Shown: positions 45,695 through 55,611 of the stretch, one piece after another
Position numbering within the stretch: the stretch's first letter is position 1
Layout of the letters: the number at the start of each line of letters is the position of its first letter
From: JAAOII01 sp965207705
GTDB taxonomy: Bacteria > Pseudomonadota > Gammaproteobacteria > CBDBNL01 > JAAOII01
Direction: 5' to 3'
DNA length: 64,000 bases
Assembly (NCBI GenBank): GCA_965207705.1
Contig: OZ242292.1
Location: 1-64,000 of the forward strand
Made by a program: the position numbers and the translations under genes
The notes under the pieces: generated by a model
What the model was told of the DNA's origin: nothing
The model's database searches: none
Seen by the model: the letters and a program-made list of their open reading frames with translations, nothing else

Positions 45695-45711
45695 TAAATA
45701 CTGACTAGATA

Positions 45712-46401
45712 CTATGTCGTAAGTTTATACTCGCCAGCAGCATCTTCCAACAGACGCCATACATAATCCGCAAATGAAAAGCGAATAAGTAATGAGACGC
45801 CCGCCTCCCCTGTTGCTGTATCTGCTTTATTGTTTTTATGCCTAAATATGATTACTGGCGCCTTGCCAATCAAGGTAGAAACCACCTTGCCTGTCGGTAA
45901 GTTCTCTGTGCTACAATCATAAGCACAGGTCTTTGCCAGCACTTTATGCAGTGCGCTACCGCCCAATTCCAAATAAGAAAACCCACCAGAATTATCCACT
46001 ACTGCGGCATGAGTAGCTAATAAATCTTCTTCAAGCTTACTTACTAAAGCATCCTTATTTTTTAAAGGCAGAAGATGTAAAAATTCATCGGGAGATATCC
46101 ATAGAGTAAATGTAGACATTGCTTGAGTGGTTTTTATTTTCCCGCCTGATGCTCCGCCTGATACTCCATCGCCCACACCATCATCCATGCCATTATATTC
46201 CAGGCGCAATGGAGCAGCGGGTATGACTATGTCGCTATTACGGCAGATGGATACAAAAGCATCATCATCTGTTTGACCGCGCAGTCCAATAAAACCATAA
46301 TTACGAAGTTCTTTTACTGTAAAAGCATCGCCCTCTCCTGCTCCTCTTTGCTCCAGATTATACTGTTCAAGCGCTGTTCTATATTGGGGATTCTCAGCCA
46401 T
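45712..46401 (-). CDS. soxG: Sarcosine oxidase, gamma subunit
   Basis: This is the last gene of the betaine array. SoxG is the smallest-conserved large subunit of heterotetrameric sarcosine oxidase, which converts sarcosine to glycine with formation of methylene-tetrahydrofolate. Visible family segments are FVSICRNSDIVIPAAPLRLE, TLWISPDEFLHLLP and the C-terminal VSLLIRFSFADYVWRLLEDA. I choose the start at 46401 because GGAG lies 9 nt upstream and it overlaps soxA by 8 nt. The frame is open further upstream inside soxA, but those residues are unlike SoxG. A glycine-rich GVGDGVSGGASGG insertion comes from a short tandem repeat. Confidence 0.85.
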   Translation of the reverse strand: MAENPQYRTALEQYNLEQRGAGEGDAFTVKELRNYGFIGLRGQTDDDAFVSICRNSDIVIPAAPLRLEYNGMDDGVGDGVSGGASGGKIKTTQAMSTFTLWISPDEFLHLLPLKNKDALVSKLEEDLLATHAAVVDNSGGFSYLELGGSALHKVLAKTCAYDCSTENLPTGKVVSTLIGKAPVIIFRHKNNKADTATGEAGVSLLIRFSFADYVWRLLEDAAGEYKLTT

Positions 46402-49400
46402 CTTTTCTTTCTCCTTTGCGGTCATAAAATACATATTCACTAATCTCGGCTTCAATGGTTTTGCCTTCTTTCGTCCAACCATATATGCTTTCCCCCAGTC
46501 GCTTTTTACCTCCTTTAACCAAAGCAAAAGCAATAGGTCTATCAAGTGCCGGGCTGTAATAAGAAGAACTAACAAAACCTTGATTTTCTTTATTATCCTC
46601 TAAAGAATTAATTAGGGTGCAGCCCTCAGGTAAAACCGTTTTTGCATCTTTAGTTAGCAGTCCCACCAGCTCCTTTCTATCTTCCCTTAGCATATCTGGT
46701 CTCTCAAGCGCTCTTTTCCCCAAATAACTAAACTCTTTTTTCTTTGCCATTATCCATTCCATATCCATATCAACAGGTGTCATAGTTCCGTCAGTATCCT
46801 GTCCAGCAATGATATATCCTTTTTCAGCACGCAGCACATGCATTGTTTCGGTTCCATACATACCCATATCATATTCCTTTCCTGCTTCTCTGACTTTCTC
46901 CCAAATATAAGAGCCATAATTCGCCTGGACATTTATTTCATAAGCAAGCTCACCAGAAAAGCTTATACGCATAATGCGTGCTGCAATTCCGCACACAGTC
47001 CCCTGCTTCCAATCCATAAAAGCAAAAGCTTCTTTAGAGAAATCAACATCATTGCATAGCTTACTCATCACAGCGCGACTATTAGGACCTACAACTGCAG
47101 TTGTTGCCCAATGGTCGGTAACACTTGTCAAATAAACCTTAAGTTCTGGCCACTCAGTTTGCAGCCAATCCTCTAACCAGCCATAAACATGAGCCGCCCC
47201 GCCGCTGGTGGTGGTCATCAAAAAATGATTCTCTCCTATGCAAGCAGTAACCCCATCGTCAAAAATCATACCATTATCATCCAGCATTACCGAATAACGG
47301 CACTTACCAACCGCCAACTTCTTCCAAGCATTGGGATAAACTCGCCCTAAAAATTCCCGTGCATCAGGTCCTTGCACATCTATCTTACCCAAGGTAGAGG
47401 CATCCATTATAGCCACCGATTTACGCGTCTCAACGACCTCACGATTGACCGAAGCATGAATATCCTCATCATCTTTAGGGAAATACCATGGTCTCATCCA
47501 TTGCCCCACGGTCTCCCACTGTTCTGTTTCAACTACATGATTAAAGTGCATAGGAGTATATCTTTTAGGGTCATAAAGGTCGTCTCTATTTCTACCAACC
47601 ATTGCACCAAAGGTAACCGGCGTATAAGCAGGTCTATAAGTAGTTGTCCCCACATCCTTAACTGGCAATCCAAGCGCATCGGCGGCTATATTCATACCAA
47701 TAATATTTGAAGTTTTCCCCTGGTCTGTCCCAAAGCCCATTGCGGTATAGCGCTTAATGTGTTCAATACTTTTATAGTTTTCCCGTATAGCCAGTTCAAT
47801 ATCTGACTTGGTTACATCATTTTGAAAGTCAACAAATTGCTTACTGTTGCCAGCAATAGAATAATATTTGTCGGTAATATTAAAATTAGTTCTTTTAGGC
47901 ATGGCGCAGTTTTTACTTGTCTCCTTACTTGTCTCCTTGCCTGCCTTCGCACTCGTATCATCCCCGCTGCCCAAAATATCTACCATTGTGGCATTAGCAT
48001 TATCACAAGCATCTTGCCCTAACCAATACCCCGCCACCGCGCCGATATAATAAGCATCATCATCCTGCGGTAAAAAGCATTGCAATTCATTATTCCATTC
48101 GGGTTTGCCACCTAAATGGCATGACAGATGAACTACAGGGTCAAAACCGCCAGATAAAGCAATTAAATCACATTCTTGGGTCATTTCTTCTCCATTTGAA
48201 ATATTGCGTATCCTCACACCAGTTACTCCTCCAGCACCTACTTCAGTGTCTGTAATCTCATGGTTACTAAGTAAGGTGACTTTATCCATCAAGTTAGCGG
48301 GAAGTTTGCTATCAAAACGAGCATCAACAATTACAGGAGTCATGCTTTCTATGCCCTCTGTGCGCCCTACACCCGCTGCGCTCCCTTCATTAATTGCAAT
48401 GATATCCTGTGCCAGTTCAAAAGCAGCATCATTATTCGTGTATATTAACGGACGTTTGCCAGGCATAACTCCATAGCGATTAATATAATCTTGTACCGCA
48501 GATGAAATCATTATGCCCGGCACATCATTACCAGGAAAAGCAATTGGTCTTTCAAAGGCGCCTGCGGCTATAACTAACTTGTCATACCTAATTCTATGCA
48601 ATCTCTGGCGTGCTTTATTCTTACTCCTTTCATTTATAGCCAAATGGTCTTGCAACCTTTCCAGTGCCAGCACAAGTCCATGGTCAAACCTTCCATAAGC
48701 GGTAGTTCTTTGCAACAAAGTTATATTACTGGCTTTATGTATTTTCTGTTGCGCCTCTTTTATCCACTCATTAATATTCTTCCCATTAATCTCACTGCGA
48801 ATATTAGTATGCCATTGTCCGCCCAACACACAACGGTCATCAAGCAAAATAACTCGTTGCTTGGCAGGCGCGCTAAGAGCCGCTTGCATCCCTGCAACCC
48901 CTCCTCCTACAATTAAAATATCACAATGCTGATGATAGTGGTCGTATAATTCCGCATCTTCAACCTTAGGCACTGGTGATACCCCAGCAAGCTTTCTTAT
49001 AATTTTTTCATAGAAATGCCATAACTGACGTGGCGCCATAAATGTCTTGTAATAAAACCCCGCTGGCATCGCCTTATGAAAAAGTTTAAACAATTGCTTA
49101 ACTTGGATGCCAAATACACTGGGACCTCGCGGTAAAGAAGCATCTAAATCATCATATATTTCCACTTCAGTGGCGCGGGCATTAGGCACATAATAGGCAG
49201 CGCCATTATTCTTTGGTTCAAGATTAATCAGCGCATTCGGCTCATCAACCCACGAAGAGAATATGCCTCGCGCTCTACCATACTTAAAGCTATAATTAAA
49301 AACCTTCACCCCATGAGCCAGCAATGCTGACGCCAAAGTATCCCCTGCATAACCGCGCAGGGTTTTATTATTCCATTGAAAACTAACCTCCTTAGTGCGG

Positions 49401-49441
49401 TCAATTATCTCATTGGATTGTTCGTATAATCTATATTTCAT
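46394..49441 (-). CDS. soxA: Sarcosine oxidase, alpha subunit
   Basis: The 1,015-residue subunit has an N-terminal 2Fe-2S-like/NAD region (GYAGDTLASALLAHGVKVFN, GRARGIFSSWVDEPNALI), an NAD/FAD-binding domain beginning CDILIVGGGVAGMQAALSA, and a C-terminal aminomethyltransferase (GcvT-like) folate domain (MDASTLGKIDVQGPDAREFL onward). It oxidises sarcosine and transfers the methyl carbon to tetrahydrofolate. The start at 49441 overlaps soxD by 11 nt; 20 residues further upstream are in frame but not family-like. A 12-bp tandem repeat (47913-47936) encodes ETSKETSK in an inter-domain loop. Confidence 0.95.
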   Translation of the reverse strand: MKYRLYEQSNEIIDRTKEVSFQWNNKTLRGYAGDTLASALLAHGVKVFNYSFKYGRARGIFSSWVDEPNALINLEPKNNGAAYYVPNARATEVEIYDDLDASLPRGPSVFGIQVKQLFKLFHKAMPAGFYYKTFMAPRQLWHFYEKIIRKLAGVSPVPKVEDAELYDHYHQHCDILIVGGGVAGMQAALSAPAKQRVILLDDRCVLGGQWHTNIRSEINGKNINEWIKEAQQKIHKASNITLLQRTTAYGRFDHGLVLALERLQDHLAINERSKNKARQRLHRIRYDKLVIAAGAFERPIAFPGNDVPGIMISSAVQDYINRYGVMPGKRPLIYTNNDAAFELAQDIIAINEGSAAGVGRTEGIESMTPVIVDARFDSKLPANLMDKVTLLSNHEITDTEVGAGGVTGVRIRNISNGEEMTQECDLIALSGGFDPVVHLSCHLGGKPEWNNELQCFLPQDDDAYYIGAVAGYWLGQDACDNANATMVDILGSGDDTSAKAGKETSKETSKNCAMPKRTNFNITDKYYSIAGNSKQFVDFQNDVTKSDIELAIRENYKSIEHIKRYTAMGFGTDQGKTSNIIGMNIAADALGLPVKDVGTTTYRPAYTPVTFGAMVGRNRDDLYDPKRYTPMHFNHVVETEQWETVGQWMRPWYFPKDDEDIHASVNREVVETRKSVAIMDASTLGKIDVQGPDAREFLGRVYPNAWKKLAVGKCRYSVMLDDNGMIFDDGVTACIGENHFLMTTTSGGAAHVYGWLEDWLQTEWPELKVYLTSVTDHWATTAVVGPNSRAVMSKLCNDVDFSKEAFAFMDWKQGTVCGIAARIMRISFSGELAYEINVQANYGSYIWEKVREAGKEYDMGMYGTETMHVLRAEKGYIIAGQDTDGTMTPVDMDMEWIMAKKKEFSYLGKRALERPDMLREDRKELVGLLTKDAKTVLPEGCTLINSLEDNKENQGFVSSSYYSPALDRPIAFALVKGGKKRLGESIYGWTKEGKTIEAEISEYVFYDRKGERKDG

Positions 49442-49754
49442 TATTATTCTTTGCTGAATCCTGTTGCATAATTTGTTTATACTCAAGAGTTGCCTCTTCA
49501 ATTGTCATGGTCTTAGCTATCTTGTAGTCCACAGTGTTTCTTTTCATTATAAAAAACTTGCGGCACCCAGCAGTATGCGACCATCTCTCATAACTGCTGC
49601 CTTTAGTATTCTTACGGGCAAAAAGATATTCCCCCCATTCCTCATCTGATAACGCTTCTGGTTGTAAAGGACGGACGAGAAATGCCTCGTCGCTATAGGT
49701 AAACTCCTCTTCCTCTCTCTTCTCTTGGCAATAAGGGCACTTAATAAATAACAT
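49431..49754 (-). CDS. soxD: Sarcosine oxidase, delta subunit
   Basis: SoxD is a small zinc-binding subunit. The N terminus MLFIKCPYCQEKREEEEFTY carries the first cysteine pair, and WSHTAGCRKFFIMKRNTVDY carries the conserved His and Cys that complete the site. The start at 49754 is preceded by AGGAG at 9 nt; ten more residues are in frame upstream but lack support. Length 107 is normal. The gene lies between soxB and soxA, the standard soxBDAG order. Confidence 0.92.
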   Translation of the reverse strand: MLFIKCPYCQEKREEEEFTYSDEAFLVRPLQPEALSDEEWGEYLFARKNTKGSSYERWSHTAGCRKFFIMKRNTVDYKIAKTMTIEEATLEYKQIMQQDSAKNNNEI

Positions 49755-49811
49755 AATATTTTTCTCCTGGGTAATATTCTTCAATCTGTTCGGTTATACA
49801 TGAGCAACGCA

Positions 49812-51059
49812 TCAATGCGCAACTCCGGCAGCTCCATGCTCGTCAATTAACTTTCCGCTCACAAAACGATCCAAATTAAATGGTTCATTTATTGGATGTG
49901 GCTCATCATTAGCAATGGTATGAGCAAACACATTGCCTGAACCAGGCGTAGCTTTAAAGCCGCCCGTCCCCCAGCCACAATTTACATAGAACCCCTTTAC
50001 CTTTGTCTTGCTTATGATTGGGCACACATCTGGAGTAGTATCAACTATGCCGCCCCATTGACGATTCATTCGCACCCTGCTAAGTGCCGGGAAAAGCTCA
50101 ATAATTGCTTGAGCGGTATGCTCAATAATATGCGGACTTCCTCTTTGCCCATAACCTGGATAGCCATCAATGCCCGCCCCTATAACCAAATCGCCCTTAT
50201 CCGACTGACTTATATAACCATGCACTGCTCCTGACATAATAACCGTATTAATCATAGGTTTCATTGGCTCGGAAACAAACGCTTGCAAAGGATGGCTTAC
50301 TATAGGCAAACGGACACCAGCCATTGCCGCAACCACTGAAGCATGCCCCGCAACCACTGCTCCCAGCTTATTTGTCTTAACATACCCTTTGGATGTCTGC
50401 ACACCAGTAACCTTGTCATTAGATATTTCAATTCCGCTAACCTCACAATTTTGAATTATATCCACTCCCAGTGCTCCAGCAGCTCTTGCAAAGCCCCATG
50501 CAACTGCATCATGCCTAGCTACTCCTCCACGCGGTTGATAGGATGCCCCCAATATAGGATATCTTGCCTTAGGAGAAATATCTATTAATGGCGTGTGTGC
50601 TTTTATATCTTCAGGGCTAGCCACATAAGCATCAATTCCCATAAGGCGGTTAGCGTTAACCCTACGTTCAATTGCCCTCATATCCTGCAAATTATGACCA
50701 AGATTATAGACCCCGCGTTGGCTAAACATAAGATTAAAGTTTAACTCTTGTGATAATCCTTCCCACAGCTTAAGTGAATGCTCATAAATTGCGACTGACT
50801 CTTCCAGCAGATAATTTGAACGAACAATAGTAGTATTACGTCCAGTATTCCCACCACCTATATACCCTTTCTCCAGCACTGCGATATTGTTCATCTTATG
50901 CTCAGATGCCAGATAGTATGCGGTGGCAAGACCATGCCCTCCTCCGCCAATAATCACGGCATCATAGCTTGATTTAAGCTCGGTCTCTGGCCAAGATTGT
51001 TGCCAACCCTTATGATCATTTAACGCTTGCCGCGCCAGGTTCAGTAATGAATATTTCAT
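49812..51059 (-). CDS. soxB: Sarcosine oxidase, beta subunit
   Basis: This 415-residue flavoprotein carries the covalent FMN and non-covalent FAD of heterotetrameric sarcosine oxidase and performs the amine oxidation. The N-terminal AVIIGGGGHGLATAYYLA is the FAD Rossmann motif, and KGYIGGGNTGRNTTIVRSNY is a SoxB hallmark. GWGTGGFKATPGSGNVFAH near the end is also characteristic. It lies 15 bp after gbcB, linking the Rieske oxygenase genes and the sox genes in one operon. Confidence 0.95.
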   Translation of the reverse strand: MKYSLLNLARQALNDHKGWQQSWPETELKSSYDAVIIGGGGHGLATAYYLASEHKMNNIAVLEKGYIGGGNTGRNTTIVRSNYLLEESVAIYEHSLKLWEGLSQELNFNLMFSQRGVYNLGHNLQDMRAIERRVNANRLMGIDAYVASPEDIKAHTPLIDISPKARYPILGASYQPRGGVARHDAVAWGFARAAGALGVDIIQNCEVSGIEISNDKVTGVQTSKGYVKTNKLGAVVAGHASVVAAMAGVRLPIVSHPLQAFVSEPMKPMINTVIMSGAVHGYISQSDKGDLVIGAGIDGYPGYGQRGSPHIIEHTAQAIIELFPALSRVRMNRQWGGIVDTTPDVCPIISKTKVKGFYVNCGWGTGGFKATPGSGNVFAHTIANDEPHPINEPFNLDRFVSGKLIDEHGAAGVAH

Positions 51060-51074
51060 ATTAATATTATGGAC

Positions 51075-52277
51075 TTATTCCATTGTTATATCACTTAATG
51101 GGAAGCTGCAGCACGGCAGAAAATAGCCCTCTTCTATTTCGCTCTCTCTTATCCCTCCATTATGCTGCATATCAACTTGACCAGATATAAGCTTGGACTT
51201 ACAAGTGCCACAAATCCCCTGTGAGCACATAAAAGCACGCTGAACACCTTGGTCTCGCGCTGCTTCTAAAATTGTGCTATCAGCAGGACATTCTATGCGC
51301 TTATCCAAACCCTTAAAGTATACCTTAAAGGTCTGCTCATCACTTTTAATTGGCTCTGCAGCCGAAATACCACTGGCTATTTCCAATGGCAGTTCTGGTT
51401 CTATGCTGCCTTCACTGGCAGCCGCTTCAACTTCTTGTTGCTCAAGGATATCTTCAGCATTTTCACCAAAGTTAAAGCTCTCTTCATGATATTGTTTCAT
51501 ATTAAAGTTACTTTCTTGCAAAATTGAACGGATATTCTGCATATAAGCGGGAGGACCGCAGCAAAAAATTTTCCGTTCTAAAAAGTCGGGGACGCTAGCC
51601 AGCAAAGATTCTGCCGTAATAAAACCAACAGCTCCTTGCCACTCTTTACTATCCCCTATTCCATCACAGAATAAGTTTAATTTGAAATAATTCATTGATT
51701 TTTCTATGCTCTCCAGCTCCTCATGAAAGATAATATCCGTAGGAGTGCGGGCGCTATGTACAAACACAACATCATAGTCAGTTCGCATGTCATAGATGTA
51801 GCGGCTCATTGACATAAGGGGGGTTATACCGCTGCCGCCAGAAAGGAAAAGATATTTTTCTGCTTCATCCTCCGTAATATAAGAAAAATCTCCTGCCGCT
51901 GGTAAAGCATGTATTTCCATACCCGCAGAAAGATTATCATGCAGGTAATTGGATACAACACCTCCCGGCTGACGCTTAACCGTAATTGAAGCAACATAAG
52001 GTCTGCAAGGAGAAGATGACAAGGTATAGCAGCGGCAAATTCTTTCACCCTTTATATCCAGTTCTAATGTTATAAACTGACCAGGCATATAGGCAAACTG
52101 TTGCGGTTGATCAGGCGGAGTATGAGGACGAAAGAAAAAACTTCTAACATCACTGGTCTCATCGCAAGTTGCCACACAACGCAACGGAGCATCGCCAGTC
52201 CAGTAGGACGCGCCGAACTTATCAGTCGCTTTGCCCTGGTTTTTACCCTTACTATTATCTTTGCCTTTATCTTGCAT
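51075..52277 (-). CDS. gbcB: Glycine betaine demethylase reductase component
   Basis: The 400-residue protein is a ferredoxin-NAD(P)H reductase fused to a C-terminal plant-type 2Fe-2S domain. Visible are the flavin motif CRCYTLSSSP, the NAD-binding SGGSGITPLMSMSRYI, the FCCGPPAYM motif, and the iron-sulfur ligands in AFMCSQGICGTCKSKL with a final Cys in FLPCCS. It passes electrons from NADH to the Rieske oxygenase GbcA encoded upstream (58 bp gap). An acidic spacer of about 40 residues separates the two parts (EDILEQQEVEAAASEGS). Equivalent to P. aeruginosa GbcB by architecture and neighbours. Confidence 0.9.
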   Translation of the reverse strand: MQDKGKDNSKGKNQGKATDKFGASYWTGDAPLRCVATCDETSDVRSFFFRPHTPPDQPQQFAYMPGQFITLELDIKGERICRCYTLSSSPCRPYVASITVKRQPGGVVSNYLHDNLSAGMEIHALPAAGDFSYITEDEAEKYLFLSGGSGITPLMSMSRYIYDMRTDYDVVFVHSARTPTDIIFHEELESIEKSMNYFKLNLFCDGIGDSKEWQGAVGFITAESLLASVPDFLERKIFCCGPPAYMQNIRSILQESNFNMKQYHEESFNFGENAEDILEQQEVEAAASEGSIEPELPLEIASGISAAEPIKSDEQTFKVYFKGLDKRIECPADSTILEAARDQGVQRAFMCSQGICGTCKSKLISGQVDMQHNGGIRESEIEEGYFLPCCSFPLSDITME

Positions 52278-52335
52278 TACAAAGTTTTACTACAAAAATT
52301 AATATCCTGTAAAATTAGTCGTCCTATTCTGCGTT

Positions 52336-53583
52336 TCACAGATAACTCTTCAATCGGCTAACATACCAATTAGCAAAATTATCAACATATTTCTCAGTCA
52401 CTGGCGAATAAGGACCAGGAGTATATCCTGCAGTTTTAATACCAGCAAAGTTATTCTCTACCAACCTTTGATCCTGTTTATTCGTCTCAGTCCAGCAATT
52501 AGTAAGATGTTCAAGCTCATAATCTTCTCCTTCAATTGCATCATCCCTAACTAGCCATTTTGTTCTTACCAAACTCTGATTCTCACTTACAGGCAAAACT
52601 TTAAAGGTAATAATATGGTCACACGCAAAATGATGCCATGAATTAGGATGCGTCCAAATAGACAAGCTGCTACTCTCTGGTTGTTTAAAGGGTGCTAAAA
52701 GTTTTTTACAACCCAATTTGCCATCCGTAGTGTGTGATACAGAGTTATGAGCAAGGGGCATCCTCACCGCCCGATACCAGGAATCATTAGGGAATGATTT
52801 TTCTTCATAAGGCAAACTACACTCTTGCCACTCAATTTTCTTATTCTCCATCATTTCTTCATATTTGGCGAACTCTTTCTTCTCTATTTCACTGGCATTG
52901 GAAGGGTCAAAGCCAAAGCCATATTCATGCAAAGGAGTTAACAGCTCAGGATGATTGGCTTTACAATGATAACACTCACGGTTATTTTCCATAACCAATT
53001 TCCAATTTGCCTCTTCAACTATATCGCTTTGAGCAGCAACTTTTAATCCCACCAAGTTATATGGTGCTATATAAGGAGCCAAGCCCTTCTCAACTTCATC
53101 AATTGAAGAAGGAGGATTATCTCCCAAGCATATAAATATCATGCCGCCTATATTTTTAATATGGATGGGTTTCAAAGAATGTTTTGATAAATCCATCTTC
53201 CCCGCCATTTGAGGAACAAATATCAGTTTGCCATCCAGGTTATAGGTCCACTGATGATAAGGACATACAAGCTTTGCCACATTACGTCTACCCTCTTGAC
53301 ATATTAAAGAACCGCGATGGCAACAACTGTTATGAAAGGAACGAAGTTCGCCATTATCATCGCGACAAATAATAATTGAGTTATTATGAAGATTAAAGCA
53401 ATAATAATCTCCCGCCTTCTTTACGTCCGCCTCAGTGGCTGCGTAAATCCAATTATCATAAAAGACAGTTTTCATATCAAAGTCAAACGTCTCTTTAGCA
53501 GTGTACAAAGAGGCAGGTAAGCTATAACCATCCTTATATTCACCCACCCATTTTTGTATATTGGGTTGTATATCTATACTCAT
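52336..53583 (-). CDS. gbcA: Glycine betaine demethylase, Rieske oxygenase component
   Basis: This 415-residue ring-hydroxylating-type oxygenase removes one methyl group from glycine betaine, giving dimethylglycine and formaldehyde. The Rieske cluster ligands are Cys87-x-His89 and Cys107-x-x-His110 (VCPYHQWTYN). The mononuclear iron site is in ENNRECYHCKANHPEL (His-x4-His). A carnitine or stachydrine oxygenase is the alternative family reading, but the adjacent gbcB, dgc and sox genes strongly favour betaine. A 64-bp gap from etfB, with an AT palindrome, may hold a separate promoter. Confidence 0.92.
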   Translation of the reverse strand: MSIDIQPNIQKWVGEYKDGYSLPASLYTAKETFDFDMKTVFYDNWIYAATEADVKKAGDYYCFNLHNNSIIICRDDNGELRSFHNSCCHRGSLICQEGRRNVAKLVCPYHQWTYNLDGKLIFVPQMAGKMDLSKHSLKPIHIKNIGGMIFICLGDNPPSSIDEVEKGLAPYIAPYNLVGLKVAAQSDIVEEANWKLVMENNRECYHCKANHPELLTPLHEYGFGFDPSNASEIEKKEFAKYEEMMENKKIEWQECSLPYEEKSFPNDSWYRAVRMPLAHNSVSHTTDGKLGCKKLLAPFKQPESSSLSIWTHPNSWHHFACDHIITFKVLPVSENQSLVRTKWLVRDDAIEGEDYELEHLTNCWTETNKQDQRLVENNFAGIKTAGYTPGPYSPVTEKYVDNFANWYVSRLKSYL

Positions 53584-53647
53584 AATTAATTGCGTATTCG
53601 CATATCTAAGTTACATTAAAATAAAACATTAAAACTCATAAAAATTT

Positions 53648-54442
53648 TTATACAAGTTTCTTGTCCGCTAAAAAATCATACACAACTTTCGCCTTTTCTC
53701 CAGCACTACCATATTTTACCACTTCTCCTCCTCCTCCGCTAATGGCAATGGCACGTTGCATTCTCTCAAAACCACTTTTCCCAGTACTAATTGATAATCT
53801 TTTTCTACCCTTTTCTAGCGGAGCATTATCCCAGTCATCAGATAATGCTGGAACTGCCAATAAACTCGCATCGGCTTTAGCAATACGTCCTGCTTGAGAA
53901 CGCCCCCATGCATACTTAATATTCAAAGGAGCAGCGGGATGCACTGATAGTATAAAAGGCGGACGAACAGATAACTCTCTTCTTTTTCCCTTAGGTAAAA
54001 ACTGCACCAAATTAACTTCCTTCTCCCCCACTTCAGCATGCAAGACATTGCTTATAAGATTAATTCCCAATATATCCGCAAGCATATAAGGAAGCAGACC
54101 ACTACCCAAACCACTTTGCGCCTGCATTCCGCTTACAACAATAGTTGGGTTTTCTTTTTTAATAAAGCCAGCTAACAAAGAGCATGCATCCTTGGCCTTA
54201 CCTTTATTTTTCGTCCCCTTATATGAAGTATCTATACAATGAATCTTATCAATCCCCATGCCAAGATAGCCGGATAGCGCAGGGCATCCTCTATCCCCTG
54301 CATGCACCACCTTATGAATTTTTGCATCCAAGCCCATAGCTAACTGCAATGCACGTGTGTCATTAGTTGAGTAAATTTCTTTCCCCGATAAAGGATGATG
54401 TGCCACGCTCACTAAAGTCACTAGTTTATTAATATTCATCAT
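53648..54442 (-). CDS. etfB: Electron transfer flavoprotein, beta subunit (dimethylglycine pathway)
   Basis: This 264-residue ETF beta-type protein has the adenine-nucleotide fold, with DTRALQLAMGLDAKIHKVVH, VVSGMQAQSGLGSGLLPYML and the ETF-typical PFILSVHPAAPLNIKY region. It is the divergent form found in dgc clusters rather than the housekeeping fatty-acid ETF. With EtfA it accepts electrons from dimethylglycine demethylase and passes them on to the respiratory chain. It overlaps etfA by 4 nt. Confidence 0.85.
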   Translation of the reverse strand: MMNINKLVTLVSVAHHPLSGKEIYSTNDTRALQLAMGLDAKIHKVVHAGDRGCPALSGYLGMGIDKIHCIDTSYKGTKNKGKAKDACSLLAGFIKKENPTIVVSGMQAQSGLGSGLLPYMLADILGINLISNVLHAEVGEKEVNLVQFLPKGKRRELSVRPPFILSVHPAAPLNIKYAWGRSQAGRIAKADASLLAVPALSDDWDNAPLEKGRKRLSISTGKSGFERMQRAIAISGGGGEVVKYGSAGEKAKVVYDFLADKKLV

Positions 54443-55590
54443 GCGCTCTTTGCACTCTTATCACTAATTGCCTTATCGTTAACAGATGGATTAGCGGATG
54501 GATTATTTTTTGCGCTAAGTTTTATCATCTCCTGCATCCATTCCTCAGCATCACATATTAATGATAAATCAGCCCGTTTCACCATATCGCAGCTATCATC
54601 TAAGTTAACCGCTATAACGTTACCGCAATCTTTTATGCCTTGCAGATGTTGCACCGCACCAGATATGCCAACCGCTATATATACTGAAGAACTAACTATT
54701 TTTCCAGTAGCACCAACCTGCATTTCACGCGGTAGTTTACCATCATCCACCACCACTCTGCTGCCTGCTATACTGCATTCTAACGAATTAGCAAGTTGCT
54801 TAAATGTCTCCATATTAGCTATTCCATTGCCAGCAGAAAGAATAAAATTTGCCTCTTCCAGCGGTAGTTCTTGCGCTGGCACACTATAAGTATCGCCCCT
54901 ATAATCATTAATCTCTTCCGCCAGATTCCATTCTTCCATTCTTGCCTCAGTGGTAAAATCTAACTCCGAGTCCGCAACTCCGCCAGTGAGGACTATGATG
55001 TCGGTTAATTCTCTTACTGCCTGTTGACGGCCATTATCGCAAATTCTTCTAAGTTTTTTATCATCAATTTCTATTACATTCGTGGCAATTGAGGCATTTT
55101 CACTAACCGCCAATCGTCTTGCCAATTCAGAATCACCGCCATAACCTTCGCCACACAAAATATAATCTGGCGAGAACTTCTTACGAATCTCCGCAAGTAC
55201 TTTAGTTTTGGCAACAGCCGCATAACCCTGATACACGGACTGATTCAAAATAATCACTCTATCGCTCCCGTGTTGGCGCAAATCGCTTTCAATTTCACCA
55301 AAAACCACAGTTAAAACCGCACACTTGGGCTTCCTCCCTGCAAGGACTCTTGCCACATACAAAACTTCTTTATCCAAAGTGGACAGCATCCCATCTTTAC
55401 TATGCAAAAACACCATCACATAACTATCCGCTTTTTCTATGGCAAGTTGCTTTACCGCTGGTTCTAATGAGAGGTTTTGCTTATAGTCGCTGTGGAGGGA
55501 AGATGACCCACGCGCTATGCGTTTTATGCCATTAGGACCTATAAAGCCCTGCTGCAATTGATGAGGATTAATCCGCTTAATATTATCCAT
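54439..55590 (-). CDS. etfA: Electron transfer flavoprotein, alpha subunit (dimethylglycine pathway)
   Basis: This 383-residue ETF alpha subunit has the C-terminal FAD-binding domain: AGNGIANMETFKQLANSLEC, SRVVVDDGKLPREMQVGATG, VSSSVYIAVGISGAVQHLQG and VIAVNLDDSC. These are the standard contacts for FAD in ETF alpha. The N-terminal ETF domain is less conserved and preceded by about 60 residues, including an Arg/Ser-rich start. A short C-terminal tail contains a period-12 repeat (54485-54505, NPSANPS). It is the middle gene of dgcB-etfA-etfB. Confidence 0.9.
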   Translation of the reverse strand: MDNIKRINPHQLQQGFIGPNGIKRIARGSSSLHSDYKQNLSLEPAVKQLAIEKADSYVMVFLHSKDGMLSTLDKEVLYVARVLAGRKPKCAVLTVVFGEIESDLRQHGSDRVIILNQSVYQGYAAVAKTKVLAEIRKKFSPDYILCGEGYGGDSELARRLAVSENASIATNVIEIDDKKLRRICDNGRQQAVRELTDIIVLTGGVADSELDFTTEARMEEWNLAEEINDYRGDTYSVPAQELPLEEANFILSAGNGIANMETFKQLANSLECSIAGSRVVVDDGKLPREMQVGATGKIVSSSVYIAVGISGAVQHLQGIKDCGNVIAVNLDDSCDMVKRADLSLICDAEEWMQEMIKLSAKNNPSANPSVNDKAISDKSAKSA

Positions 55591-55611
55591 TATTCAACTC
55601 ACCGCTGCGCC

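Noticed and set aside
46402..46575. Longer soxG frame extending into soxA
   Set aside because: The extra residues are antisense-like shadow translation of soxA coding sequence in another frame; a good GGAG supports 46401.
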